From NCBI GenBank assembly GCA_030430715.1, contig JAUIJZ010000006.1:1-64000 (forward strand): a stretch of 64,000 nt of DNA, in the 5' to 3' direction. Of this stretch, positions 9,325 through 20,243 are shown piece by piece. Position 1 is the stretch's first letter. Each line of letters starts with the position of its first letter. The notes under the pieces were generated by a model that was not told where the DNA came from, made no database searches, and was given only the letters and a program-made list of their open reading frames with translations. The stretch comes from Alphaproteobacteria bacterium. Lineage in GTDB: Bacteria > Pseudomonadota > Alphaproteobacteria > Caulobacterales > Aquidulcibacteraceae. A program made the translations under genes and the position numbers.

Positions 9325-10952
9325 AGCCGTTTCGCGGCAATGTGCTTGGGCGGCCGGCGTCATCGGACGCGCCTTTCGCGGAAGCTGCGCCGGCGCGCAA
9401 TCGTGTGCGCTTTCTCGCCATCGGTGTGTTCATTGTTTTGCTGTTGCTGGCGGGGCGCGCCGTGCAGCTCGCGTTTTCCGGCGATCCGCTGGCTGCGCCG
9501 CAGCGCGCCGTAACAGCTCCGCCTGCGCGCGCCGATATTGTCGATCGTAACGGCGTATTGCTGGTCACGACAGTGCGTGCGTTCGCGCTGACAGCCGAAC
9601 CCGCGCGTGTTTGGGATGCGGAAGCGGCGGCGACAGCGCTCACGCGTCTGTTTCCCGATATGGACCGTGCGGTGGCGATCCGGCGTTTGACGGACAGTTC
9701 GCGGCAGCTTGTGTATTTGCGCCGCGGGCTCACGCCTGGCCAACGCGAACAGGTTGAAGCGCTTGGCCTTCGCGGCATCGGTTTTACGGCTGAAGATCGC
9801 CGCACCTATCCCAGCGGGGCGCTGGCCGCGCATGTTCTTGGCTATTCCGGCGTGGATTTGCGCTCGCTGAGCGGCGTGGAATTGGGGCTCGACACCGCGA
9901 TCCGCGAAGCGGCGTCGGAAGGACGTCCGGTGCGGCTTTCTCTCGACGTGCGGGTTCAGCATGCGTTGGAAACGGAGCTGGCTTCGGCCGCGCGTAATGC
10001 GGGCGCTTCGGGCGCCGCCGCCATTCTGCTGGATGGGCGCACGGGCGAAACTTATGCCTTCGCGTCCTGGCCTGCTTACAACGCGAATGCCTTTCCCGAC
10101 GCGCCCGACGACAGCCGCCGCGACCGTGTCGCCGGCGTGGTGCGCGAACTTGGCTCGACCATGAAGCCGTTTACGGTGGCGATGGCATTGGAAGAAGGCG
10201 TCGCCAGAACCGGCGAAGTGTTCGACCTGTCGCGCCCGTTTGACGTCGATGGCAGCATCATCACCGATCACGAGCAGATCGCCGGGCGGGCGACGCTGCG
10301 CGAGATTTTGGCGCATTCCTCCAATATTGGCGCGGCAAGGCTGGCGCTGCGCGTGGGCGGGGCGCGTCAGCGTGCGGCGCTGGAGCGGCTGGGCCTCACG
10401 GCGCCGGCGCGGCTTGAATTGGCGTTCAACGAAGCGCCGATCGCGCCGCATGCGCGCAGCCGGCGCGATGTCGCGGGGCTGGGCTTCGGTTATGGCTTGG
10501 CGGCGACACCGGCGGCTCTAGCCGGCGCTTATACGGTGTTCGTGAATGAAGGCGCACGCGTGTCGCCGACGCTGATCGCGCGCGCGCCGGGGGCGCAAGT
10601 CGAGCAAACTCCAGTGTTCTCGCCGCAAACAACTGATCGCGTGTTGCACTATTTGCGCGCCGTGGTCACACAAGGCACGGGGCGCGCCGCCAATGTGCCA
10701 GGGCTTGCCATTGCTGGAAAAACAGGCACGGCGGAAATCTGGGATACGGCGCAAGGCTACGACCAAAGCCGCAATTTTTCCTCTTTCGCGGGCGTATTTC
10801 CGGCCAATGATCCGCGTTATGTGATCGTTGTGGCGCTCGATGGCGTGTCCGCCGGCAATGTGGGCGGCGCGGTGGCGGCGCCGGTAGTGGCGCGCACGCT
10901 GGAACGCGCGGCGCCGATGCTGGGTTTGCGCGTCAGCGCACCCGCGCAATAG
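9321..10952 (+). CDS. ftsI: Peptidoglycan D,D-transpeptidase FtsI (PBP3)
   Basis: N-terminal TM, ADIVDRNGVLL, active-site STMK (ELGSTMKPFT), SSN (AHSSNIG), KTG (AGKTGTAE). Confidence 0.96.
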   Translation: MKPFRGNVLGRPASSDAPFAEAAPARNRVRFLAIGVFIVLLLLAGRAVQLAFSGDPLAAPQRAVTAPPARADIVDRNGVLLVTTVRAFALTAEPARVWDAEAAATALTRLFPDMDRAVAIRRLTDSSRQLVYLRRGLTPGQREQVEALGLRGIGFTAEDRRTYPSGALAAHVLGYSGVDLRSLSGVELGLDTAIREAASEGRPVRLSLDVRVQHALETELASAARNAGASGAAAILLDGRTGETYAFASWPAYNANAFPDAPDDSRRDRVAGVVRELGSTMKPFTVAMALEEGVARTGEVFDLSRPFDVDGSIITDHEQIAGRATLREILAHSSNIGAARLALRVGGARQRAALERLGLTAPARLELAFNEAPIAPHARSRRDVAGLGFGYGLAATPAALAGAYTVFVNEGARVSPTLIARAPGAQVEQTPVFSPQTTDRVLHYLRAVVTQGTGRAANVPGLAIAGKTGTAEIWDTAQGYDQSRNFSSFAGVFPANDPRYVIVVALDGVSAGNVGGAVAAPVVARTLERAAPMLGLRVSAPAQ

Positions 10953-10960
10953 GAGCAGGA

Positions 10961-12400
10961 ATGAAGCTCGGCGATCTGTTCGAAGTTGGTGTTTCCGCCG
11001 CCGTGCGCGATGTGGAGATCACCGGCCTCACGGCGGATTCGCGTAAGGTTCGGCCCGGCTTCTTGTTTGCGGCGCTGCAGGGCGCAGCCGCGCATGGGCG
11101 CGATTTCATTCCCCAAGCGTTGGCCAATGGCGCCGCGGCGGTGCTTTCCGGAGACGGTGTACAAGATCCAGGCGTTGCGCATGTGATCGCCGAAGAACCG
11201 CGCCGCGCTTTTGCGTTGGCGGCGTCGCGCTTCTATCCGCAGCGGCCGACAATGCTTGTCGGCGTCACGGGCACGAATGGCAAAAGCTCTACGGTGGATT
11301 TCTTGCGCCAGATTTGGGCGAGCGCGGGCAAGCGCGCGGCCAGCCTGGGCACGCTCGGCGCGATCGGTCCGTCAGGCGTGATCGATCTTGGGCACACGAC
11401 GCCCGATCCCGCCGCGGTGCATGCAACGCTGAGCGCGCTGGCGGCGGATGGCGTCACGCATGCGGCGATGGAGACATCAAGCCATGGCCTTGAGCAACAC
11501 CGCGTCGATGGTGTGTCGTTCGATGCGGGCGCTTTCACCAACCTCACGCAAGATCATCTCGATTATCACCAGGACATGCAGGCCTATCGCGCGGCAAAGC
11601 TGAAGCTCTGGGCGCTGGTGAAGCAAGGCGGCGCCGCCGTGATCAATGCCGATGCGGAAGAAGGGGCGGCGTTTGAGAGTGGCGCGGCTGTGTGCAGGCT
11701 GAACGTATTGTTGTGCGGCTGGCGCGCGCCGCCTGACGCGGGGCTGAAAATTTCCGAAGTGCTTCCGCATCCGGCGTCGCAAACGCTCGATCTGATCTGG
11801 CGCGGCGAAGAGGTGAAAGTCGAACTGCCTCTGATCGGCGAGTTTCAGGCGATCAATGCTGTGACGGCGGCCGCGCTCGCTTTGACGCTTGGCGAAAAGC
11901 CTGAAGCGGTGTGGGCGGGCATGGCGGCGTTGAAGCCGGTGAAAGGGCGCATGGAGCATGTCGGCGCAAGCAAAATCGGCGCGCATGTGTTCGTCGATTA
12001 TGCGCATACGCCGGACGGATTGGACGTGCTGTTGCGCGCGGCGCGCCCGCACGCGCCAGGGCGCATTATCGCTGTGTTCGGCTGCGGCGGAGACCGTGAC
12101 ACGGATAAACGCGCGAAGATGGGCGCGGTTGCGGCGCGCCAAGCCGATGTGGCGATCGTGACCGATGACAATCCGCGTGGCGAAGACCCTGCTGCGATCC
12201 GCAAGCAAATCCTCGCCGGATGCCCGGATGCGATGGAGATTGGCGATCGCGCCGAAGCCATTCAAAAGGCCGTAGCGATGCTGAAAGCTGGCGATGCGTT
12301 GATGATTGCAGGTAAGGGCCACGAAACAGGCCAGATCATTAAAGGCGTTGTGCATCCCTTCTCGGATCAGGACGTGGCGAAAAAGGCGTTGGAGGCCTGA
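10961..12400 (+). CDS. murE: UDP-MurNAc-L-Ala-D-Glu:meso-DAP ligase
   Basis: VTGTNGKSSTVDFLRQ, DYAHTPDGLDVLL, TDDNPRGEDP (DNPR, mDAP specificity). Confidence 0.97.
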   Translation: MKLGDLFEVGVSAAVRDVEITGLTADSRKVRPGFLFAALQGAAAHGRDFIPQALANGAAAVLSGDGVQDPGVAHVIAEEPRRAFALAASRFYPQRPTMLVGVTGTNGKSSTVDFLRQIWASAGKRAASLGTLGAIGPSGVIDLGHTTPDPAAVHATLSALAADGVTHAAMETSSHGLEQHRVDGVSFDAGAFTNLTQDHLDYHQDMQAYRAAKLKLWALVKQGGAAVINADAEEGAAFESGAAVCRLNVLLCGWRAPPDAGLKISEVLPHPASQTLDLIWRGEEVKVELPLIGEFQAINAVTAAALALTLGEKPEAVWAGMAALKPVKGRMEHVGASKIGAHVFVDYAHTPDGLDVLLRAARPHAPGRIIAVFGCGGDRDTDKRAKMGAVAARQADVAIVTDDNPRGEDPAAIRKQILAGCPDAMEIGDRAEAIQKAVAMLKAGDALMIAGKGHETGQIIKGVVHPFSDQDVAKKALEA

Positions 12401-13792
12401 ATGACAGATGTCCTTTGGACCGCCGCCGAAGCCGCGCGCGCGACAGGCGGCAAATTGATCGGCGCCGATCATTGGCAGGCAGGCGGCGTGTCGATCGATA
12501 CCCGCACGCTTGAGCCGGGCGATTTGTTCGTGGCGCTAAAGGATGCCCGCGACGGGCATGATTTTCTCGCGCAGGCATTTGTCAGCGGCGCCGGCGCCGC
12601 TTTGATTTCGGATGAAAGCAAAGCGGATGGGTTTGGCCCGTGCCTCGTCGTTGGGGACGTGCTGGAGGGATTGCGCAAGCTGGGCGAAGCGGCGCGCGAT
12701 CGCAGTGCGGCCAAGCGCGTTGCGGTTACAGGGTCGGTCGGCAAAACCTCGACCAAGGAAGCGCTGGCCGTGTGCCTTGCCGCCAGCGGGCAAACGCATC
12801 GCTCGGTCAAGAGTTACAACAATCATTGGGGCGTGCCGCTAACGCTTTCGCGCATGCCGCGCGAAAGCCGGTTCGGCGTGTTCGAGATTGGCATGAACCA
12901 TCGCGGCGAAATCTTGCCGCTGACGCAGCTGGTGCGTCCGCATGCGGCTTTGGTGACGACCATCGCGCCCGCGCATGTGGAAAACCTTGGCTCGCTGGAG
13001 GCCGTCGCTGACGAGAAGGGCGACATTTATGCCGGGCTCGAGCCTAGCGGCGCCGCCATCGTGCCGAACGAAGCGCCGCATGCGGAGCGCTTGATTGCGG
13101 CGGCGGAGCGCAATGGCGCCACGCTGATCCGTTTCGGCCGCGATCCGGCGTGCGAAGCGCGGCTTATTTCGTTTGAGATGGGCGAGACCGGCTCCGTTGC
13201 GGAGGCGGAAATACTTGGCAGGTCCATTCGCTATCGCATCGGCGTCGAGGGCGCGCATTGGGCGCTCAATTCGGTAGCGGCGCTGGCGGCGGCGGATATT
13301 GTGGGCGCCGATCTGGAAGCCGCTGCGCATGCGCTGGAGCATTTGCGCGCCTTCGATGGTCGCGGTGTCGCAACGAAAATTGAAGCGCCGTTCGGCGCAT
13401 TCCTGCTTGTGGATGATTCCTATAACGCCAATCCCGCCTCGATGGCGGCGGCGTTCGCCACGCTTGGCGCGCGAAAGCCGGCAGGCGGCGGGCGGCGCAT
13501 CGCCGCCCTTGGGGATATGTTGGAACTCGGCCCGGACGAGCGCACCTACCATGCCGGGCTGGCCGAACCCATAGATGGCGCGGGCATTGATCTCGTTTTC
13601 GCGGCCGGTCCCCGTATGGCCGCGCTCATGGAGGCGCTTCCAGAGAGCCGCCGCGGCGGGTATGCCGAAACTGCCGACGCATTGATTCCCGTCATCGTCG
13701 GCGCCTTGCGAGCGGGTGATATCGTGCTCGTAAAAGGGTCAAACTCTTCGCGCATGAGCCGCGTGGCGGCTGCGTTGCAGCGTTTGGCCTGA
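12401..13792 (+). CDS. murF: UDP-MurNAc-tripeptide:D-Ala-D-Ala ligase
   Basis: VTGSVGKTSTKEAL, FEIGMNHRGEI, DDSYNANPASM. Confidence 0.97.
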   Translation: MTDVLWTAAEAARATGGKLIGADHWQAGGVSIDTRTLEPGDLFVALKDARDGHDFLAQAFVSGAGAALISDESKADGFGPCLVVGDVLEGLRKLGEAARDRSAAKRVAVTGSVGKTSTKEALAVCLAASGQTHRSVKSYNNHWGVPLTLSRMPRESRFGVFEIGMNHRGEILPLTQLVRPHAALVTTIAPAHVENLGSLEAVADEKGDIYAGLEPSGAAIVPNEAPHAERLIAAAERNGATLIRFGRDPACEARLISFEMGETGSVAEAEILGRSIRYRIGVEGAHWALNSVAALAAADIVGADLEAAAHALEHLRAFDGRGVATKIEAPFGAFLLVDDSYNANPASMAAAFATLGARKPAGGGRRIAALGDMLELGPDERTYHAGLAEPIDGAGIDLVFAAGPRMAALMEALPESRRGGYAETADALIPVIVGALRAGDIVLVKGSNSSRMSRVAAALQRLA

Positions 13793-13828
13793 ATGCATCG
13801 ATGAGGCTTTGGCCTTGAGGGAGGATTG

Positions 13829-14974
13829 ATGCTCGAGCTCTTGGGACAGTTCGAAGAGCAATCGCAGTTCTTCAACCTCTTCAATTACATCACGTTCCGC
13901 ACGGGCGGCGCGATGTTCACGGCGATGATCATCGCTTTTGTGATTGGCGCGCCGTTTATCAGCTGGTTGCGTAAGAAGCAGGGCAAGGGCCAACCGATCC
14001 GGACGGACGGTCCGGAAGGTCACCTGCTGACCAAGCGCGGCACGCCGACCATGGGCGGGTTCATCATATTGATCAGCGTCGGCGTTGCCTCGCTGCTCTG
14101 GTCCGACCTGCAAAATCCCTATGTGTGGGCGGTGCTGGTGGTCACGGTCGGTTTTGGCGCAATCGGCTTTGTCGATGATTTCTCCAAGGTAACGAAGCAG
14201 CATCATAGCGGTCTGTCCGCGAAACTACGCTTGCTGTTTGAGTTCACGATCGCGCTGGTGGCCGCCGTGGCGATGCTTGCGGCGGAGTGGGTCGCGACGA
14301 CGCCGGGCCAGGCGCACGACATCATGGGCTTCGTCAACGCCATCATGGCGGGCGATCCGCTCACGGCGGTGGCGTTGCCCTTCGTGCAGAATTGGGGCCT
14401 GCAATTATTCGCCTTCTACATCGTGTTCGCGATGATCGTGATTGTCGGCTTCGGCAACGCCGTGAACATCACGGACGGGCTCGACGGTCTGGCGATCGTG
14501 CCGGTGATGATCGCCGGCGGCACGTTCGGCGTGATCGCCTATCTTGTCGGCCGCAGCGACTATTCCGCTTATCTCGGCATCGCGCATGTTGCCGATGTCG
14601 GCGAATTGGCGACGCTGCTGGGCGCGCTGATGGGCGGCTCGCTCGGCTTCCTTTGGTATAATGCGCCGCCCGCGCGCGTGTTCATGGGCGATACCGGTTC
14701 ATTGGCGCTTGGCGGTTTGCTCGGCGCGGTGGCGGTGGCGACCAAGCATGAGATCGTGCTGGCCATTGTCGGCGGTTTGTTCGTGCTCGAAACGCTCTCG
14801 GTGATGCTGCAAGTGGCTGTGTATAAGCGCACCGGCAAGCGCGTCTTCCTGATGGCGCCGATCCATCACCATTTCGAGAAGCTGGGTTGGCAGGAACCGA
14901 CCATCGTCATCCGTTTCTGGATCATCGCCATGATTTTCGCGCTGGCGGGCCTGGCGACATTGAAGTTGCGTTAA
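13829..14974 (+). CDS. mraY: Phospho-N-acetylmuramoyl-pentapeptide transferase
   Basis: [40 protein letters not shown]. Confidence 0.98.
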   Translation: MLELLGQFEEQSQFFNLFNYITFRTGGAMFTAMIIAFVIGAPFISWLRKKQGKGQPIRTDGPEGHLLTKRGTPTMGGFIILISVGVASLLWSDLQNPYVWAVLVVTVGFGAIGFVDDFSKVTKQHHSGLSAKLRLLFEFTIALVAAVAMLAAEWVATTPGQAHDIMGFVNAIMAGDPLTAVALPFVQNWGLQLFAFYIVFAMIVIVGFGNAVNITDGLDGLAIVPVMIAGGTFGVIAYLVGRSDYSAYLGIAHVADVGELATLLGALMGGSLGFLWYNAPPARVFMGDTGSLALGGLLGAVAVATKHEIVLAIVGGLFVLETLSVMLQVAVYKRTGKRVFLMAPIHHHFEKLGWQEPTIVIRFWIIAMIFALAGLATLKLR

Positions 14975-15024
14975 CGCCGCGAAGCAGCGCAGGAAGGGCG
15001 TCGACTTAAGGGCACGCCAGGAAA

Positions 15025-16449
15025 ATGATTCCGATCTCGGAATTTAAAGGCCGCGACGTCGCAATATTCGGGCTCGCGCGCACCGGACTCGCCGCCGCCA
15101 AAGCGTTGGCGGCTGGTGGCGCGCGTGTGTGGGCGTGGGACGATTCCGACGTTTCGCGCGCCAATGCCGAAGCGCAGGGTGTTCCGGTGACGGACATCAA
15201 CAGCCGCGACTGGCGTTCGTTCGCGGCGCTGGTGTTGTCGCCCGGCGTGCCGCTGACCTTTCCCGAGCCGCATCGCGTCGTCACGCTCGCCGATGCTGTC
15301 GGCGTGCCGCTGATGGGCGATATCGAATTGTTTGCGCGCGCGGTGAATGCGCTGGCGCCGGCGCAGCGCCCTAAATTGATTGGCGTCACCGGCACGAACG
15401 GCAAGTCCACGACCTCGGCGCTGATCGCGCACATTTTGCGCGAGGCCGGCAAGGATGTGCGTCTCGGCGGCAATATCGGCGAAGCCGTGCTCGACCTGCC
15501 GCCGCTGCATGCCGGCGCGTATTACGTGATCGAGCTGAGCTCGTTTCAACTCGATCTTGTCTCGACGCTGCGCCTTGATGTGGCGGTGTGGCTCAACACA
15601 ACGCCCGATCATCTCGACCGTCACGGCGACATGAACGCCTATGTCGCCGCCAAGAAGCGCATCTTTCTCAATCAGGGCGCGGCCGATTGGGCGGTGATCG
15701 GCGTCGATGACGGCTATTGCGCTTCGGCGTGCACGGAGCTGACGCGCGCCGCCATGCAGCACATCGCGCCGATTTCCTCGGGCCAGGCGCTGGGGCGCGG
15801 CGTGAGCGCGCTCAACGGCGCCATTGTCGATGCGTTGTCCGGGCGCGCCGAGCGGGTTGCCGATCTTGGCGCCGCGCCTGCGCTTGCCGGGCGTCACAAT
15901 GCACAGAACGCCGCCGCCGCCTATGCCGCCACGCGTGCGCTTGGCATCGATCCGCGCGTGATCGCGCACGCCATGACGACGTTCCCTGGTTTGCCGCATC
16001 GGCTTGAGCGCGTCGCTTCCATCGAAGGCGTGCGCTTCGTCAACGATTCAAAAGCCACCAACGCCAACGCCGCCGCGCAAGCGCTCGCCGTTTATCCGCG
16101 CGTCTATTGGATTGGCGGCGGCGTCGCCAAGGAAGGCGGCATTGAAAACCTCTCGGCTTTCTTCCCGCGCATGGCGAAAGCGTATCTGATCGGCCAAGCG
16201 GCCGGCGAATTCTCCGATACATTGCGCGGCAAAGTTCCCGTCACCATGGCGGGCAATCTGGAAGCAGCAGTGAAGCTTGCCTTCGCCGATGCCCGCGCTT
16301 CGGGCGAACCGCATCCGGTTGTGTTGTTGTCGCCGGCCTGCGCCTCCTACGATCAGTTCCGTTCTTATGAAGAACGCGGCGACAATTTCCGCGCCTATGT
16401 TTCGGCCTTGGCGAAAGCGTCTTTGACGCGCAACGGAGATGCTGCGTGA
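15025..16449 (+). CDS. murD: UDP-MurNAc-L-Ala:D-Glu ligase
   Basis: VTGTNGKSTTSALIAHIL, FVNDSKATNANA. Confidence 0.97.
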   Translation: MIPISEFKGRDVAIFGLARTGLAAAKALAAGGARVWAWDDSDVSRANAEAQGVPVTDINSRDWRSFAALVLSPGVPLTFPEPHRVVTLADAVGVPLMGDIELFARAVNALAPAQRPKLIGVTGTNGKSTTSALIAHILREAGKDVRLGGNIGEAVLDLPPLHAGAYYVIELSSFQLDLVSTLRLDVAVWLNTTPDHLDRHGDMNAYVAAKKRIFLNQGAADWAVIGVDDGYCASACTELTRAAMQHIAPISSGQALGRGVSALNGAIVDALSGRAERVADLGAAPALAGRHNAQNAAAAYAATRALGIDPRVIAHAMTTFPGLPHRLERVASIEGVRFVNDSKATNANAAAQALAVYPRVYWIGGGVAKEGGIENLSAFFPRMAKAYLIGQAAGEFSDTLRGKVPVTMAGNLEAAVKLAFADARASGEPHPVVLLSPACASYDQFRSYEERGDNFRAYVSALAKASLTRNGDAA

Positions 16450-17603
16450 GCGCGGCCCTCCCTCTCGCGGGGAGATGGGCTGAACGGTTCGGCGCAGTGC
16501 TGGAGCGAGCGCGCACCTATGACAGACCGCTGATTTTTATCGGCGTGGCGCTGATCGCCGCCGGCATTCTGTTCTCCATGGCCGCGAGCCCTGCCGCTAC
16601 AGCGCGCATCCGCATTGAAGAGGCGTTTTATTTCGCCGCGCGTCAGGCGGCGTATGCGGGCGTTGGCATTGTCGTGGCGCTTGCGGCGGCGGCGCTCGAT
16701 CCGCGTCAATTGCGGCGAACGGCGACGATCATCGCCGCCATCGCGTTGCCCTTATGCGTCATTGCCTCCGTATTCGGGCCGGAAGTGAAAGGCGCGCATC
16801 GTTGGCTCGATTTCGGGCCGATCTCGCTGCAACCATCGGAGATTTTGAAGCCAGCCATTGTCGTCGTGTGGGCGTGGATGCTCGGCGAAAGCATGCGTGC
16901 GCCGCGCTTTCCCGGACGCGCCGTCGCGCTGGTTCTTTATGCGTTGTGCGCGGGCGTGCTGCTCAGTCAGCCCGACATTGGCCAGACGGCGTTGCTTGCG
17001 ATTGTGCTTGGGCCGATGCTCATTCTTTCCGGTCTTGCGCTGCGATGGGTGTTCGGCGGCGTCGCCTTCGCCGCAGTGGCGGCGGTTGGCCTTTATCAAT
17101 TGTTCCCACATGCGCGCGAACGCATCGACGCGTTCCTTGGCGACGGAGAGCCTGGGTATCAGGTTGGGCGCGCGCTCGACGCCATCGCGGCTGGCGGCGT
17201 GTTTGGGCGCGGGCCGGGCGAGGGTATTATCAAGCGTTCCTTGCCCGATGCGCATGCCGATTTCGTGTTTGCAGTGGCGGCGGAGGAGTTTGGCCTGATC
17301 GCCTCTCTTGGTCTCATTGCCCTGTTTGGCGCTTTGGCCTTTCGCGGCCTGTCGCGCGCCAGCCGGTTGAATGAGCCGTTCGAACAGCTTGCGGCGGCGG
17401 GGCTCGTAACACTTCTGATTGCGCAGGCCTCAATTCATATCGCGGTGAACTTGAGTTTGCTGCCCGCGAAGGGCATGACGCTTCCCTTTATATCCTTTGG
17501 GGGCTCATCGATGATCGGTTCGGCGCTGGCCTTCGGTTTTTGCCTATCTCTTCTCCGCGATCGTCCCGGCGCCTATGTCTATGCTGGACGCAGGCGCGAT
17601 TAA
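16446..17603 (+). CDS. ftsW: SEDS glycosyltransferase FtsW
   Basis: Polytopic; GAHRWLDFGPISLQPSEILKPA; LLPAKGMTLPFISFGGSS. Confidence 0.96.
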   Translation: MSAALPLAGRWAERFGAVLERARTYDRPLIFIGVALIAAGILFSMAASPAATARIRIEEAFYFAARQAAYAGVGIVVALAAAALDPRQLRRTATIIAAIALPLCVIASVFGPEVKGAHRWLDFGPISLQPSEILKPAIVVVWAWMLGESMRAPRFPGRAVALVLYALCAGVLLSQPDIGQTALLAIVLGPMLILSGLALRWVFGGVAFAAVAAVGLYQLFPHARERIDAFLGDGEPGYQVGRALDAIAAGGVFGRGPGEGIIKRSLPDAHADFVFAVAAEEFGLIASLGLIALFGALAFRGLSRASRLNEPFEQLAAAGLVTLLIAQASIHIAVNLSLLPAKGMTLPFISFGGSSMIGSALAFGFCLSLLRDRPGAYVYAGRRRD

Positions 17604-17607
17604 TGCG

Positions 17608-18699
17608 ATGACAAAAAAAATCGTCGTCATTGCTGCGGGCGGAACGGGTGGACATTTGTTCCCGGCTTCTGCCTTCGCGGAGGAAATGTTCCGCCGCGGC
17701 TGGCGTGTATTCTTGATGACGGATGCGCGCGGGCGCCGCTATGCGGAGGGCTTTCCCGCCGAGCGCATTGAAGATGTTCCCGCCGCTTCGCTTAGCGCAA
17801 ATCCGTTCACCGCGGTTCCGGCGTTGCTGAAGATTTCGCGCGGCATCAATGCCGCCAAGCGCCGCTTTAAGGAAATGCGTCCTGCGCTGGTGGCGGGTTT
17901 TGGCGGCTATCCCTCATTTCCGGCTTTGATGGCCGCGCGCGATCACAAGATCCCCATTTTAATCCACGAGCAAAATTCCGTGCTCGGGCGCGTCAATCGC
18001 GCCATGGCCGGCAATGCGGCGATTGTTGCGTGCGGCTTCGAGCGGCTTGATCGTTTGCCGGCGAAAGCGGCGGCGCATAAGCGTGTCGTCGGCAATCCAG
18101 TGCGTTTGCCAATTCTGGCTGCGCGTGAACGGCCGTATCCGGAAGCGCCGCCAGGCGGACGGCTCAATCTTTTGATCATCGGCGGCAGTCAGGGCGCGCG
18201 CTTGTTTGGCGAAGTGATCCCGGCTGCCATCGCCGATTTGCCCGATGATTTACGCGCGCGGCTCGATGTCGTGCATCAGGTGCGTGAAGAGCAAGTCGCG
18301 TCGGCGAAGCGAACGTATCAGCGCGCGAAAGTCAAAGCGCAGGTCGCGCCATTCTTCACCGATATGGGGCTGCGCCTTGGCACAGCTCATCTGGTGATCT
18401 CACGCGCGGGCGCTTCCAGCGTGACAGAATTGCAAGTGGCCGGGCGCCCGGCCATCCTGGTGCCGTTCGCCGCCGCAGCCGACGATCACCAGACGGCTAA
18501 TGCCGAGGGGCTCACCGGAGTGGGCGCTGCCGATCTGTTCGTCGAACAGGAATTTACTCCCGAGGCGTTGTCGGCTTGTCTCGCACGGCGGCTCGGCGAT
18601 CCGCACGGGCTTGCTGTGCGCGCCGCTGCAGCACGCGCTGCCGCTAAGCCGGAGGCCGCGAAGATGCTGGCCGATCTGGCCGAGGGCGTGGCCGAATAA
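17608..18699 (+). CDS. murG: UDP-GlcNAc transferase MurG
   Basis: AAGGTGGHLFPA; FGGYPSFPALMAA; GGSQGARLF; ISRAGASSVTEL. Confidence 0.97.
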   Translation: MTKKIVVIAAGGTGGHLFPASAFAEEMFRRGWRVFLMTDARGRRYAEGFPAERIEDVPAASLSANPFTAVPALLKISRGINAAKRRFKEMRPALVAGFGGYPSFPALMAARDHKIPILIHEQNSVLGRVNRAMAGNAAIVACGFERLDRLPAKAAAHKRVVGNPVRLPILAARERPYPEAPPGGRLNLLIIGGSQGARLFGEVIPAAIADLPDDLRARLDVVHQVREEQVASAKRTYQRAKVKAQVAPFFTDMGLRLGTAHLVISRAGASSVTELQVAGRPAILVPFAAAADDHQTANAEGLTGVGAADLFVEQEFTPEALSACLARRLGDPHGLAVRAAAARAAAKPEAAKMLADLAEGVAE

Positions 18700-18777
18700 T
18701 CGAGCCCACAATCGGGCTGGGGGCGCCTATCGGCGGCCATCTTGCCTTCTTATAGTGGCCGCTCCACTGGAGACTTC

Positions 18778-20187
18778 ATGATCCGCGCCATTCCGTTTGA
18801 TACAGGCCCAATCCATTTCGTCGGCGTTGGCGGTATTGGTATGTCGGGCATCGCCGCGGTGATGAAGACTTTCGGCTATGACGTCGCCGGTTCGGACGCG
18901 AAAGAGAGCGCCAACACGGAGCGGCTGCGTGCGCAGGGCGTGCACGTGATGATTGGCCACAAGGCCGAGAATGTCGCCAATGCCGGCGTGGTGGTGATTT
19001 CCTCGGCGATCAAAAGCGGCAATCCGGAAGTGGATGCGGCGCGCGCGCGCGGCGTGCCGATCGTGCGCCGCGCCGAGATGCTGGCCGAGATCATGCGCCT
19101 GAAATGGACCGTCGCGATCGGCGGCACGCACGGCAAGACGACAACCACCTCGATGGTGGCCGCCTTGCTCGATGCAGGTGGCAAAGACCCCACCGTCATC
19201 AATGGCGGCATCATCAACGCTTACGGCGCCAATACGCGCATGGGCGAAGGTGAGTGGATGGTGGTTGAGGCGGATGAAAGCGACGGCACGTTTACGCGTC
19301 TGCGCGCCAGCGCTGTTGTGGTCACCAACATGGACCCCGAGCATTTGGATCATTACGGCTCGGTTGAGGCGATGAACGACGCCTATCGTCAGTTCGTGGA
19401 AAACATTCCATTCTATGGCTTCGCCGTGATGTGCGTGGATCATCCCCAAGTCGCCGCGCTCGCCGCCAATGTGCGAGACCGGCGCGTCATCTCCTATGGT
19501 TTCGGCGAAGGCGCCGATGTTCGCGCGGTCAATGTGCGCCCGTCGCGCGAGGGCAATACGTTTGACGTCATCGCCCGCCGCAAGGGCGAAGGGCCGGGCG
19601 TGACGCTGCATGATCTGTTTCTGCCCGTCGCAGGACGGCACAATCTTCAGAATGCTGTCGCCGCGATTGCCGTTGCGCGCGAACTTGGCGTCAACGACGC
19701 CGGCATCCGCACGGGGCTGAAGAACTTTGCCGGCGTGAAGCGCCGCTTCACCACTGTCGGGCATTGGAACGATGTGCGCATCATTGACGATTACGGCCAC
19801 CATCCGGTCGAGATTTCCGCTGTGCTCGCCGCAGCACGCGAAATGACGTCGGGCCGGGTTATCGCGGTGGTGCAGCCGCACCGCTATTCGCGGGTGCGTG
19901 ATCTGATGGGCGAATTTGAAACCTGCTTCAGCAACGCGGACGTGCTGGCGGTCACCGACATATACTCCGCCGGCGAGGCGCCCATCGACGGCGTGAGCGC
20001 CGAAACCATCGTGGCGGGCGTGACCAAGAACGGACATGGCCAAGCGCGGCGGCTCGCCAGCCTGGAGGCGCTTGCTGATTTTGTGCGCGCCGAGGCGAAG
20101 CCGGGCGATATCGTCGTGTGTCTCGGCGCCGGCGACATCACCCATTTCGCCAATGCTCTGCCTTCCAAGCTCGCTGCGGCGGCGTGA
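18778..20187 (+). CDS. murC: UDP-MurNAc:L-Ala ligase
   Basis: [37 protein letters not shown]. Confidence 0.97.
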   Translation: MIRAIPFDTGPIHFVGVGGIGMSGIAAVMKTFGYDVAGSDAKESANTERLRAQGVHVMIGHKAENVANAGVVVISSAIKSGNPEVDAARARGVPIVRRAEMLAEIMRLKWTVAIGGTHGKTTTTSMVAALLDAGGKDPTVINGGIINAYGANTRMGEGEWMVVEADESDGTFTRLRASAVVVTNMDPEHLDHYGSVEAMNDAYRQFVENIPFYGFAVMCVDHPQVAALAANVRDRRVISYGFGEGADVRAVNVRPSREGNTFDVIARRKGEGPGVTLHDLFLPVAGRHNLQNAVAAIAVARELGVNDAGIRTGLKNFAGVKRRFTTVGHWNDVRIIDDYGHHPVEISAVLAAAREMTSGRVIAVVQPHRYSRVRDLMGEFETCFSNADVLAVTDIYSAGEAPIDGVSAETIVAGVTKNGHGQARRLASLEALADFVRAEAKPGDIVVCLGAGDITHFANALPSKLAAAA

Positions 20188-20243
20188 GTGCAATCTAGGC
20201 TTCCACTGGTGACCTTCCACGCCAACATGCGTATGGGGACCGC

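Noticed and set aside
18727-20220. 497-aa minus-strand ORF opposite murC
   Set aside because: Shadow ORF with low-complexity composition; murC is clear on the plus strand
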